From NCBI GenBank assembly GCA_027919835.1, contig JANVFP010000011.1:620001-684000 (forward strand): a stretch of 64,000 nt of DNA, in the 5' to 3' direction. Below the pieces are notes generated by a model. The model ran no database searches. It was not told where the DNA came from and saw only the letters and a list, made by a program, of their open reading frames with translations. Below are positions 46,936 to 58,531 of the stretch, in pieces (position 1 is the stretch's first letter; every line of letters begins with the position of its first letter). This DNA is from Lentinula raphanica (taxonomy: Eukaryota > Basidiomycota > Agaricomycetes > Agaricales > Omphalotaceae). A program made the translations under genes and the position numbers.

Positions 46936-47660
46936 CATGGAGCGAATCGTCAACTTCAACGCAATCTTGTTCCCTTCAGATGGTGCAGTCTTTTCCTTCA
47001 CCACAACATGACCCACTCTAAAGCATGCCATTCATGCAGGACGTCCGCCGACCATCGTACAGCTCATGACAAGGTTGGTGACTTTGTCTTGTTCTCATGA
47101 ACCGCAACTCCGCGCCCGGATGCTGATAGATCGTATTCAGTCCAATGACATTACCAGGCCACCAGGCCACCTACATCCACAATCCCTCCCGTATGCCCCA
47201 CCCCGAAGTTCACATGGACTATGTGGGTCGTTTTGTCCTTTAGCATCGCTGGACCCACCATTCAAGGCATGCCTCGTTCATAGATTGCCGAAAACCTGGG
47301 TCCGAGAGCCTGGAAATATCAAGTGAGTAGCATCAACCCCATATACGATGCGCATGGCGTCTGGATCCTTATAATTAACCTCGCTCTCCAGCTTGTCGAA
47401 GCTCTGGATGGCATGAATAGAAAGTTTGCTTGCCCGTACATCATCTTTTACCCTGTTGTCTCCAAGGACGGCATGCCGTTTCCCATAAACCGAACCATTC
47501 GTGACATCCAAGGGCGACGGTTTCGTGAAGAGGTTGCATGGCGTGGTAATGTTATCGTTGCAAAATACTGCGAAAGCCCGTTCTCGTCGCTGATGGATGC
47601 ATCCATGGCCGACTTTCCAATTCTAAAAAACTATCTGCTCACCCATGGATGCCCAGAGGT
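46936..47660 (+). pseudogene. Remnant of a conserved Agaricomycete hypothetical gene
   Basis: A chain of readable segments (PEVHMDYVGRFV, then SINPIYDAHGVWIL, then LVEALDGMNRKFACPYIIFY, MPFPINRTIRDIQGRRFREE, VAWRGNVIVAKY and DASMADFPILKNYL) resembles small proteins of unknown function that I remember from other mushroom genomes. The pieces lie in different frames and with in-frame stops between some of them (for example near 47240-47330), and the 5' part is weak. A poorly modelled functional gene is the alternative. No catalytic motif is visible. Confidence 0.4.
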
Positions 47661-47842
47661 ATGTCCATTCATTGGATCAAGCTTGCTCCATACCAATCAG
47701 AATCAATAGTGATCTCGTTCGCCATGAATCTGTCCTGTTACACGCCTCCTTCTCCTTGGCTCTGGACGCAGTCACCATATCATACTTGGATATGTATAAT
47801 ATAATCCTGTTAGTACATAACTTTACATGGCACCGTGGACGA

Positions 47843-48976
47843 TCAGAGCTCTTCATGAACAGTTTCCTCTTTAGCCTTTGGCTTGCCCTTCTCCTTGCTA
47901 GTTATCTCGTCTTCTTTCTTTACCTTTGGAGGTTTGCAGGGTTCCGGTAATGGGCTTGCTGGATCGATTGGCCGATGTGAAACTCTGCCGACCTTCTTGT
48001 AATCCTGGTGATTTGCATAAAACTCTTTCCAATGTTCCACGCCCTATGAAATACATTCGGAGTCTGAGTCTGAAGCTTACCAGGCGATGAAGCAAAATCA
48101 CAAACCCTGAGTTCAGCCTCAGTAAGACCTCGCAAATCGTGCGTGCGATGTGTTTTGAAGCAGCCTGTACCGTAAGCTCGCGCAGCATCCACTCCAGCAC
48201 TGGTTCCATGAGCAAAGAAGTGGAATGAGAATTAAAGGCATTGTCGGAAACACTGCGAAATGCCTCACAAATGATGATAAGACCCCCGGGTTGATATGCC
48301 TTACCATTCGTGACATCGTACACATCACCGTCGATCTGTAACGAAGTCGGAGATGCAAACTTCAACAACGAGGCGAACCCATTTTAGACTTACTGCAAGA
48401 TAAATTGGTTTCCCGGGAACTGAACCGTCAAATTTGGCCAGAGTGCGTTCAGAGAATAACGTCTGATCCGTCTGAGAGCGGATGAGAACACAAATAAGGA
48501 TTTGGAGATATAATAAAATCCTACCGGAAGATACGACTTCAGCACTTGGATTTTACTCTCGTATTCCCATGTATAACTCCCAGTCAATAACTTCCCCGCA
48601 AGAGCGCCGAATACAATGAGGTACAGGATGAACTTCAGCACTCCTCGAATGCCAACCTCCTCTGGTTCTGTTGGGTCTCTTTCCTCAGGTCCGACTTCTT
48701 CCCCGCGGGCGATTTTCTCTTGACGGATCTTCTGGCGTTCCAACCACTCCTTATGAGCTTTCTCTTGCTTGTCGCGATATGCCTTGTATCTAAAAGATAT
48801 CTGAGTTGCTGGAGAACATGGATCTCGGAATGAACACACGCAAGAAAGGGTTTGTTGGCTGCTTTATCTGCAACCATTCGGTTAGGTATTGCCGGGTCTT
48901 TCACTTTTGGTGTGTCCTCCGGCTCGACATATGGTTGCGGTTCCTCTCCTGTCGCTGCGCTGCTGAACCAGGACAT
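47843..48976 (-). CDS. Cytochrome b5-like heme/steroid-binding (MAPR/Dap1-type) membrane protein
   Basis: Starts MSWFSSAATGEEPQPYVEPE at 48976. A first intron (donor GTGTGT, acceptor TTTTAG) joins PFLA to YKAYRDKQEKAHKEW. Then come a charged helix, a transmembrane segment (GVLKFILYLIVFGALAGKLL), and the cytochrome b5-like domain pieced from several exons: QVLKSYLP, IDGDVYDVTNGKAYQPGG, DAARAYGTGCFKTHRTHDLR, EHWKEFYANHQDYKKVGRV. The tail is Lys/Pro/Glu-rich. MAPR proteins bind heme through this domain and, in the ER membrane, influence cytochrome P450 and sterol metabolism (Dap1 and PGRMC1). Internal exon borders between 48.1 and 48.6 kb are approximate. Motif order is complete, so the gene is probably functional. 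Confidence 0.8.
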
Positions 48977-49214
48977 TATGAGTTGGGGTTTAGAGCTGTG
49001 GGAACCTCAAAGGTGGAAGATAAAGGACAAAAGATGTTCGCGACGTGTCTGTTCGGCATCGGTTTCTTCTCGTCAATTGTCTACCCACGTGGACGAAAGA
49101 AATATCGCCCCTAACCGTGGTTGAGCGTCGCCTGGGTAGTGTGAGGCCGGCTTTCAAGTATGTAGTACACGAATATTGATTAGAAACAGAGGAAACCTGC
49201 ACAATTACATTCAG

Positions 49215-51018
49215 TTAATGGTGTACTATCTGTCCTAATTCCCCAGCAAATCTATGTCTATTATGACCATCCGGCCATTTGCCTATAACAATCTTTTCAG
49301 GCATCGTATGAACCAAGTCAATCTTGAGCTTCGACCCAGTATCCTTGGAGAGCCAATCCGATAGCCAGTCATCGTTGAGACTATTCAGAAAAGCAATAGA
49401 TAGATCCGAGATAATATCGATGAGCTGCGCACTGGCGTTACTGCCTATGAACGGAAAAACATGATAGTCGGAGAAGGATGTGTGAGCGGATTTCACTGAG
49501 GTACGGAAGCGGAGAGAATTAGCATCAGCATGAAAGAGAAGATTAGGTACTGGGATCAACACTAACCTAGTGTGAGCAGTTTCGCATTTGGACCCCAGCA
49601 TTTGACGATGTTCGCCAACCTTTCGAAATGTGATGACCAGAGTGTAAAGGCCTCAGAGTTGATGACGAGTAGGCGAGGGTTGTTGTGCTTGGTAGGGTCG
49701 CAAGTCTTGTCATTGGGGGCGCCACCTGAACCTTGATTCAACTGATCAGTGACTGTAGTCGCGCTGGCATCGTCCACCACATCGGACAATGGTGTAGGTC
49801 CAGGAGACGGCAGAGGTTCCAACCATGGATCAAGGATAAGTGTATCTCTAACGGGAATTTGAGGGTAGGATTTTACTTCAGAGATGATCGGTGGTTTTGA
49901 CGAGAGCAGCGAAAACTATGATCCAGACGTCAGTAGTACGAAAGCAGTCTACTCGCTGAAGCAACTGACCATGGTGCATCCGCCGAAAGAATGGCCCGCT
50001 AGACATATGTCGTTAACGTCGATAGGTGCAGTAGACCAAGTGTGCTTGGTTTCGGTCGTTTCAGTAGATGTGAACCGGATAGAAGACCCGATGTCTGAAT
50101 CCCCTTTGACAAGCTTCGTGAACGCTGCGTATGTTGTGTAAATTTCGTGTTGCCGGATGATAAGCTGATCGACGCGAAGTGGTAGTGTATCTTGCGGCTT
50201 CTCCACCCAGCTAAAGTCAGAACGCAACTCAACAATTGGGAATCTATGCGAGGAAGAGGTAGGATATAGGGAACGCACCTTACGTCGCTTTCTCTAACAT
50301 AGAACAATGGCTTCTGGCTTCCTTTGTACGGCACGATACACGAAGGCATGGTTCCATCACGATGTTCCATAGCAATCACTACTTTCCCTGACGCGGCCAA
50401 CCGTGTACACAGCTGGCTATAAGTAGTGGGACTTCCTCCGAGCCCATGAGAGAAGATCACGAGAGGCCACTTCGCTCCTTCTTCCGAGGGGCGTTGTAAA
50501 GGGGCGTCCTGATAAACCGGAATCTGGGCAAGGGATGTGATGAATCGACAGCCTGAGTAGGAGAATGATGGCAAGAAACAGACAGACCTTGACGAATTGA
50601 CCATAAGCATACAGGAATGGTGTGAGGATCAACCATATCATCCAGCGGGACACACCTGAATGGATTCATTACGGGAGACGAAAGTTTAGAGAGCGAGGAT
50701 ACCAACCAGCGAAATGTCCCAATCCAGCTATCTCTGTATGCAAAGGACTGTCGATCCTGCATTCAGTTTCAAAGAAGGCTTTAATGTCAAGGATTCCACA
50801 CACCCAGTCAACCAACGTAGACCTTTCTTCTGCTGCTTGTTTCCCAAAGTCGCACTGGTTGGATAAAAGACGGTGAAGGCGACCTCCTCTAAACGAATAC
50901 CAGGTTCATCTTGTCCAGGAATGTTTGCATTGCCGACGATGATGGGGGTTTCCAGTGGAATTGTACATCGAGTGGCGCCTACAGAGTGACGACCACGAGG
51001 GTCTCTGAGAAGAAACAT
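49215..51018 (-). CDS. Platelet-activating-factor acetylhydrolase family protein (PAF-AH II-type)
   Basis: A multi-exon gene beginning [18 protein letters not shown] at 51018. Key segments in order are [33 protein letters not shown] (oxyanion region), [15 protein letters not shown], and AGHSFGG (the GxSxG nucleophile elbow). [11 protein letters not shown] supplies the likely catalytic aspartate, and [17 protein letters not shown] the catalytic histidine region. This is the signature set of the plasma/type II PAF-acetylhydrolase family, serine lipases that release short or oxidised acyl chains from phospholipids. The C-terminus, ending near [10 protein letters not shown], follows an Asp/Ser helical region. 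All catalytic motifs are present and the protein looks full length. Intron borders are partly inferred. Confidence 0.85.
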
Positions 51019-51456
51019 TGGAGATCGTGCATTTGATCGCAGTCATTGCTCAAGCTTATAGAGCGAAAAACGAGTGGTACTCTGGTCCGAATGATCAGAG
51101 TATTGTTTAGGTTCTCTTGTTCCAACTTCTCTTGTTCTCTTGTTCTAGCTTGTTTTCCACCTGGTCAGTTTCACTCATCTCACCGCTTATCTCGATATCA
51201 ACAAGTGTTGCTTTTGCCTTTCGAAGACCAGTGGCTTAGAGTGGCTTGGATTAGGATAGCAAGCGTTTTGATTTGTAATTACAACCTGCCAGTGAGTACA
51301 TACTAACGGCATGCCAGTACTAGTTAGCCTGAATTCCTCGTTGTTCCTTTACCATGAAGTCCTCAATGTCTCCTCTCATGATGAGCTCGTTCAAACTTCG
51401 TATCGATGACACAATATCGAGAGGCGTTTGGTGAAAACCTGCGTCTTAAGCTAAGT

Positions 51457-54400
51457 TTAAATAATCTTGCTAGCCTTCTCTTTCCCCAGATAAGCCACTT
51501 GTATATCCCTTCCTAAAAGACCGCGAGCAATCACGACTTGCTTGTCGCCAGGCATCAGATCCAGCGCGTTATCACTCCATGTCACGTCTTCGCCATCTCC
51601 AACCACGCCAAGCACGACGCACTTCGCCGGCTTTGCTACTTCGAGGGAGACTACTGATGTATCCAAGTCCTGACCGGTTTTCACATCGATTCTTAACCCT
51701 GGATCGACGATATCTACGAATCGATACGGTTGAGGCCAGTCCGCAGAACGGGCCAGCACGTCTCCTCGATCGGGATCAAGTAGGCGCGCGCCAACGACGA
51801 CGGACGACGTCGTAGTCCAGTCCGGGTATCCTGTTGGAGAAAGTCTATCCGTTTTGGGAGGGCCGGGACATGGGATGGAAAGTAGTTCTACCGCCTGATT
51901 CCGGGGCATTTCGATGGCATGAGTTTCTTTGTGACTCCAAGTTGAGCAAAGGTCGACAGAAAATAATTCCAAGGTAACCGAGCGAGGAGATAATGAGCCA
52001 TTGACGGCCCAGATATCGAGTGTAGCTCCTCGTGTTTGAAAGGCACCGAATTCATAAAACTAACGCGGGTTGAATAAATCAAGCTCTACAAGTGCATTGG
52101 AATATATCACAAACCTGACGAGGTCTGTCGTTGGGCTTGTTCTTGATAACCTAAGAGGCGCGATCTTGATTAGTGAACTACGAAACGCGGTTGGAGACGT
52201 ACTGTCCGAGTTATACCAACAGCAAAAGTCGCCAAATGACGTGCAATTGTAAAGTATACTGGTTTGGGCCGGAGCTGAAGGATGTCAGACGCAAAGACTG
52301 GAAATCAACGCTCAACCGCCGCATACGAAATAGTCAGCGATTGCCCAAGAGGTGACGGGCCAACAATCATTCGACTGCCATACTAGAACACCTCCAGTCT
52401 GTTGGAAGAGCTAAGGCAAAATGATCAAGTAACGGGACGAAATCGACGCGTACATATTGCTTTCCTTCTCCTCCCCATTTACGCCGCCATGATTGATATG
52501 CAAAACCAACAGCTTCGGATTGCATGAGCTGGGTGTTGAAGACAGCTCTGAGGAGACACACACGCATCAAATTCAGTATAAGGACCATTGTGTATGCAGT
52601 TCACACATACGTTTCTAGATCCTCCGTCACCTTGAAATTATCGTTCATGGCGATAGCAAAACGTCTTTCAAAACTGCCTGCGCGGCAATGTTGAGCCATG
52701 AGTTTGGATTGTGCATGAAACTCCTGTGGGTCGGCGTCTTTCATCCAGTAGCAGATCGTTTTCATACAAGGCATCGAAGGCATCCCGAATTCGCTGAGGA
52801 AATGGTTCCGAGTTTCTCAGTTTGAGAAATTCATTGATGTATTTCAATGGAAGAACAGACCTCACGAATCGCCCTCCTAGCTTGTCATAATCTTGATATG
52901 GGAGTTCCTTGCCACCCCAAACATTCCACTGATGTACGTCTCCAATGGTGGGATCGGCAGTGTCCCATCCTTTACCACCGTAAGGTGAGCCACGGTGATA
53001 AGGTATAACTGGATCCGTCAGTGCCTCCACCACCGATGGGAGGACTTCTTCATAGATCTTGATAGCGGGAAAGTCTTTGACGTCTAATAGAGTCCGAACC
53101 ATGTAAGTCATAGGAACTCAAAAACGATGACCAACGTATGCTCACCACCCCACTGTAATATCATCTGGTAGTCTTCGTTATTTCCACAGAATAATGCCAT
53201 TGCCGGATGGTTTCTCAGACGTTTGACGTTCTGTTCAGCCTCTTTGCGCACTGAGGCGACAAACGTATCGTGGGCAGGATAGACCCCACAGGCGAACTGG
53301 AAGTCCTGCCAGACTAGTAACCCAAGTTCTACATAAGACCAGCGTGGTTCAAACAGTCAGTCGGAGTACACACGGGAAGCAGCCGTGAATGAGCATACCA
53401 TCGCAGGTATCATAAAATACATCTGGCTCATAGATGCCGCCTCCCCAAAGACGCACCATATTCTGGTTGCCATCCCGTAGCAAGGTCAGCCAAGCTCTAT
53501 ATCTTTGAGGAGTGATAGTAGTGAGGAAATTATCAGCAGGTATCCAATTTGAACCTGACATATCTGGTTTAGGATATTGAATCGAACGATTGAAAGCATA
53601 CCACTTGCCTCCCATGAACATTCGTACTCCGTTTACTTCGAAGAGAAATGTTGTTCCAGTGCCATACTGGTCCGGCTCTTCCAAAGGCTCCTGTATCAGC
53701 TTGACGCTGCGAAAACCGATACGATGGGTTTTCGCATCCAAAACGATCCCGCACTACCAGGTATAAGTATGTATACAAAGTGAGATCAAAGGTCACAGCA
53801 TAACCAACCTTGTTGAGAACGATAAGCTCGACCGTGTATAAAACTTGATCCCCATAGCCAACCGGCCACCACAGTTTTACTTCGTCTTTCTTGAAGTCCC
53901 AGTGAACAAGCCTGGCGATGTTGGCCTTTTCTCCATCGACCGAAGTTGAAACGGACTCGGCTTTGATAACATTATTCTGTGAATCCTTCAGAACCACACT
54001 GTATTTATCGATCATGTTCAAATGTCCTTGCAGTCCCATATCCACCTCAAGAGCACAGGCAAGGTCGTTGCCCACGTATGCCTTGGTGAACATATCTTCA
54101 ATACAAACGTTGTATGTTGAAAGAAGGACGGGTCGATAGATTCCACAAGTCATAAGCTCGGGGCCCTGAATGCAATCATTGCAGAGAAAGATTCAGCGAC
54201 AGATGACTGGACTTGCCCAATCCCAGCTGCGAGTGATACAAGCAGTTGAGCCAGAGAATTCGAGAGCGAAGGTCAACTGTGCTCACCGCCAATCATACTG
54301 AGCTTTTCGCAAATATACCCTACTAGGATCTCCCAAGTTCGTAGATCCAGCACGAACGCGTCCCCTTAATGCCTCTTCCGCTTTTGCATACTGCAAGGCC

Positions 54401-54958
54401 GACTTGAAGTGAAGAAAGAGTATGTTGGAGGATTTGAGGGTCGATGGATTGAGCTCTACGTAGTGCGTTTGGAACATGTTGTCAGCTGCGAGTATTTTGT
54501 CCCCATTCTATGAAATTTGAGTGAAATCAAAACCTAGGAATAGTCCTGGACGAAGACGTACTAGATAGCCATCACAAACTGTGTCTAGTCCTTGAAACTC
54601 GAGCATGGCTTTGTGATTATCAATCGCGTGAGGATTGAACGGAAAGATGCATTTGTATAACCATTCTGCGTGTCCTATCCCTAGAGATTATCAAGCTCAA
54701 TCTGTTCGAGATCAAAGATTCCAACTCTTGCTCACATTGAACAGCATGTTCGTTGAAGCCAACATAAGGATCCGGGATCAGGTCGGTAGACATCAGTTCG
54801 ACATGAACCTCAGAAGGGTACTTTTGCGCCGTCCTCCACCCAACTGTAGGAAGTTCCTTCCCGGCTACTTTCGGGAGGTTGATTTCATCGAGAACATCTT
54901 TGATAGTCGAATTTCGTTGTTTCCATGACCATGTTTCGAGGACCGTCCTATGAACCAT
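51457..54958 (-). CDS. Beta-mannosidase, glycoside hydrolase family 2
   Basis: The start is MVHRTVLETWSWKQRNSTIK at 54958, typical of fungal intracellular mannosidase B without a signal peptide. Many short introns interrupt it. In order: FPSEVHVEL-type N-terminal domain (here YPSEVHVELMSTDLIPDPYV), QYDWRWDWGPELMTCGIYRP, NWIPADNF and VRLWGGGIYE in the catalytic barrel, FCGNNED with the acid/base Glu, and SEFGMPSMP with the nucleophile Glu, which becomes contiguous only after removing an intron near 52800. The C-terminal Ig-like domain ends in YLGKEKASKII. The enzyme removes non-reducing-end beta-linked mannose from mannan oligosaccharides and N-glycans. The gene appears intact, though exon borders are approximate. 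No neighbour suggests a polysaccharide-degradation cluster. Confidence 0.9.
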
Positions 54959-55151
54959 GTTGTTGGTTACTTTCAAACTAAGATAAGAATGAAATACATA
55001 CGGTGATAGACTGAAAGTTCAATGGAAAGGTCTCATGGCCATAGCTTCAGTAAGGCGCTCGGCCCGCTGCCGGTAAGTGGGCGCGCAGTGGCCGCTCTGG
55101 ATTCCCATTCCCAGGCTGCATTGATTCTCTCCTGCCTCCTGGTCATCGATC

Positions 55152-55996
55152 AACCTAAAGTCCATCAATGAACTTGAAGCTCTGAAAATCCTGAACTCTT
55201 TGAACGACAGCTGGCGGTGCTAGTGCCTCTCGACCTTCATCATGATTCTCCTGGTTCGAAGCTTGATCAGGCTTGGGAGGTGGAGGCTGTCTCTGTATTA
55301 ACAAAGGACGTTTGCGAATATCGTGACATTGAATGACATACCGGGAGGCCTCAAGCAATTGTTGGTTATGCGCCCGCCATTGGCAGTCTTCAGTGTTCAC
55401 TTACTCATGGTTCGGAGCCTCAGGTTCATTTCGATGAATCACCAACAACAGCCAACTACATCGACGCGAAAAATACTATCACTACGATGCTTGCGTCCAA
55501 GGCCCACATCAACATAATTGGATGGCAACTTGCGCATTCCTCGTCAAAACTCGGTGGCAAACACCCTTCTGTCCATCACCACCTGAACTGGCAACTTCCG
55601 CTCCTACTCGAACTTCTCAGGCTCCCTTGGAAGAGCAGTGTCGCTACGTTCGCCCCTGGTTCCTAGTGGCAGACGTCCCAGTACGGTCACTGGGTTTAAG
55701 CTCCTCAGAGGCCTGTTGTTCACGCCGAGCCGCCCTATCTTGTGCGCTGCGGAGAACTGTCGGGAAGGTACTAACAATTCGTTGACGGGCAGTTGGACCT
55801 TGTGGCACTTGGTTCGCTGCCGCACCCAGTGGGTGAGCTTGATAGGGAGATGGCTGTTGCTGTTTCTGTACTTGAGAAATTAACAGAGGATTTTGATATA
55901 CGCCAAATGACAACTAATGACATACTGGGAGGCCTCGAGTAACGTCGGCCATGATGGCAAGAATAACAATCAGGGTCATCCAACGAGGGATATACA
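55152..55996 (-). CDS. Possible small secreted proline/glutamine-rich protein(s)
   Basis: A start at 55996, MYIPRWMTLIVILAIMADVT, looks like a signal peptide. A donor with GTATGTCATT after GLP joins an exon beginning KQQQPSPYQAHPLGAAANQ. A similar arrangement recurs about 600 bp downstream: an exon ending LLEASR, a donor again GTATGTCATT, then an exon RQPPPPKPDQASNQENHDEG. The two halves may be exons of one gene or a partial internal duplication. There are no recognisable domains, and the join between 55.4 and 55.65 kb is unresolved. Confidence 0.35.
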
Positions 55997-56553
55997 TTTT
56001 AGGGATGTTGGTTGTGAGCGCAAAAGAGGATCGGCTCTAGTTCGATGAGCTGCAATATTTGCCTGCAAAGATTGCTTGAGAAAGGGAAAAAAAAAAGGTC
56101 TCCTCGAGGGCTTATACTAGTAACAAGCACGGACTTGGAAAATCGGAGAATTACCGAATTTCCCCCACCAAGTCGAAAATGCGTACAATATGCCTGTTAT
56201 CGTGAAATCGCCATCATGGAATTTCTGATTCGCTTCGTTCCGAGTGCGTTTTCCTATCGATGTCTATCGGTCATTTGTTCTCAATCTTTCCAGCTCCCGG
56301 TCTTTCTGCGTCGGGGATCTATAATTTGTATGGATTCTTCACCGCCGCTGGCCTAATTGTACATGTGGTGCGCAACCACAGAAGCTCTAATCGAGAGATG
56401 TGAGGCAACATATCGGTTGGTATATCCACCGTTCAATCGTCGTGGTTAGTAGTAAGTTGGAGTACCTCTTGTGTTCTTTCCATTGGTCTGATTGCACTGT
56501 GATGCAGCCACAAATAGAATTTGGGACCACCCTAGACCACACCGACATATAAT
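55997..56553. other. Intergenic region
   Basis: No gene is supported. It should contain the promoter of the putative small secreted gene and the 3' region of the next reverse-strand gene. Confidence 0.45.
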
Positions 56554-57819
56554 TCAGCTAACAAACGTGCTACAAAACTGTCGAGGAGGCGACAACAAGA
56601 GGCTAGCATCGAGACCTTGCCCTACCAATATACTCATCGAATCGAGTACTGCCGCCAATTCTGCACCGGAATCCTCCAAAGAGTTGTTGGCCAGATCAGC
56701 ATTGTCCTCAAGTTCTTCTGGAATCCCATCTGGAGCGGAATAAGCTACATAATTGCCTTGGATTTGCTCATTTCCTTCCTGTGCATTGTCGTCCATCATG
56801 TTGATTCCGTAGCTAGAGAACGACACTAAATCTGACCAAGTCACGACCGACACTCGATGATCAGAATGTAACGTCGAAAACCTTGTTTTAGACGGATGGG
56901 ATTGAAGCTCATCGGAAAGAGAGTCATTTGAATGTCCCAATGTGATCCCTAAGCCTGAGAGAGTTGCATGGAGGTAAGGTAGCTGCGTAGGAGGCTTGCA
57001 AGTGACCACAACGGGTTCGGCTCTTGTTTCCTTGAACGTACAAGGTGCAGAAGGTTCAGGCGTAACTGGAGAATAACACGAAGCAGGAGTGGGAGGGCTT
57101 GAGGGCGTGTAACAGCTTGCAGGAGAACTCTCTTGCGGTAGGGTCTGAAGCCCAAGGGAAATATAATCTTCTTTGTCTTCTTCTTCTTCGTCGACGATTT
57201 CCATTCCACCAAAGGACCGAGCAGTTTGCCTGTTCATGAGACGAGCCCTAGCACCTCCACCTTCACTGTCCACTTCGCTTCCGCACTCGACAAACACTTT
57301 TCTGACAATCGAGACAGGATCATCTGAAAGAGACCGAGAATGGCGAGCAAACCTAGATGCACGAACGGAACGATATTTGAAGCTCATGGAAGGATCGTGT
57401 TTGAGGTTTTGATTGAAAGACCGGCGATGAATTGAAGGGTGACGGCGGAGATTTGAACCTATCGTTTGCATATTAGACGAAGACAGGCCGAGCTTGGCCA
57501 TATCCGACTTGACCCAGACGATAGGACTTTGTTTCTTGTGAGTCTTTTTCTTTGAAACCGGAGTTGAGCAAGATCCCATCGAAGAACAAGCAGAAGAAAT
57601 TTGAGAGCAAACGTCGCCATTGCTCGATGAGTCTGAATGTGAGGATCCTGGTCTGGCTGTTAGAGTCTTGATTGGAGAAGCGGCGACAGAGCGGATGCTG
57701 TGCGAGCTGCTGTTGCTGCAAAAGCTGGGATAGGCGGGAAATACGAATCGCTGGAGCCGCGGGAGAGGTGTTTGTGTTTGAGGAGGTTCAATGATAGGGC
57801 TACTAGAACATTGAGACAT
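56554..57819 (-). CDS. Low-complexity hypothetical protein
   Basis: A single open frame of 421 residues starting MSQCSSSPIIEPPQTQTPLP. The N-terminal half is Ser-rich with basic patches (KKKTHKKQSPIVWVKSDMAK), the middle has an acidic EEEEDKED block and repeated SPASCYTPSSPPTPASCYSP-type sequence, and the end is acidic with a long hydrophobic run (GAELAAVLDSMSILVGQGLD). I recognise no domain. The unbroken long frame supports it as a real gene, perhaps regulatory. The region just upstream to 58.2 kb is open on the same strand but probably represents the leader. Confidence 0.65.
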   Translation of the reverse strand: MSQCSSSPIIEPPQTQTPLPRLQRFVFPAYPSFCSNSSSHSIRSVAASPIKTLTARPGSSHSDSSSNGDVCSQISSACSSMGSCSTPVSKKKTHKKQSPIVWVKSDMAKLGLSSSNMQTIGSNLRRHPSIHRRSFNQNLKHDPSMSFKYRSVRASRFARHSRSLSDDPVSIVRKVFVECGSEVDSEGGGARARLMNRQTARSFGGMEIVDEEEEDKEDYISLGLQTLPQESSPASCYTPSSPPTPASCYSPVTPEPSAPCTFKETRAEPVVVTCKPPTQLPYLHATLSGLGITLGHSNDSLSDELQSHPSKTRFSTLHSDHRVSVVTWSDLVSFSSYGINMMDDNAQEGNEQIQGNYVAYSAPDGIPEELEDNADLANNSLEDSGAELAAVLDSMSILVGQGLDASLLLSPPRQFCSTFVS

Positions 57820-58531
57820 CGCTAGCTGTTCTTCCTTGGGACCATTAGATTCATGCGTGCCAAGGGGAGGACCAGCTCTGATGCCACTAAGATCACCCGA
57901 AACACTTGCACTTGGATTTGGATTTGGGGGACTTGATCTGAGAGCTGAGCGTTGTGGCGGCGATACGAGAACAAAAGATACGTCTGAAAGATATTGTTAT
58001 TGTGGTACCAGAAACAGCGGGATGTTTGGTACTGACTTTGCGCTTGTTCTCGGAAATCTGGACCACATTCCAGATCAACAGAGAAAGGTGATACGTGGAG
58101 TCTTGAAGGGAAAATGAGTGTGTAGAGGTATGCAAAGAGCGTGTAAATAGTGTGGAAAAGGTTAAACGCCATGACGGCCCACGGGAATGAACGAATGTGC
58201 TAAGTAGGAGGAGGAATAAAAGAGGGGACAAATTTGAACTTGGCAGTTCTTTTTGCTTACATCAGGCGGGCATTGGCACAACTCACGACGAACCAGAACC
58301 TCGCAAAGACGACAAGTATTAGTAAACTGTTTACTTGCAGTAGTACATGATACATACATAATCCATCAGGTCATACAAACTCGAAAGGTTTTACAGAGAC
58401 GTACAAGTGAAGACATTATTAGGGAGTTCATCTAAGAAAAGGCGTGAACGAGATGGCGAAATTTAGAGAACACCCGAGTATTTTCCTTCCTTCCTTCCTC
58501 GTGTCATGAGAACTGAAAAATATCATTATGA
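57820..58531. other. Intergenic region
   Basis: Probable promoter and leader of the preceding reverse-strand gene plus the 3' region of GRR1. No other gene is supported. Confidence 0.45.

Noticed and set aside
57822..58172. Minus-strand frame of 116 residues with a hydrophobic start, directly upstream of the 421-residue gene
   Set aside because: It ends just before the downstream start and has no recognisable domain; more likely leader sequence with an incidental frame.
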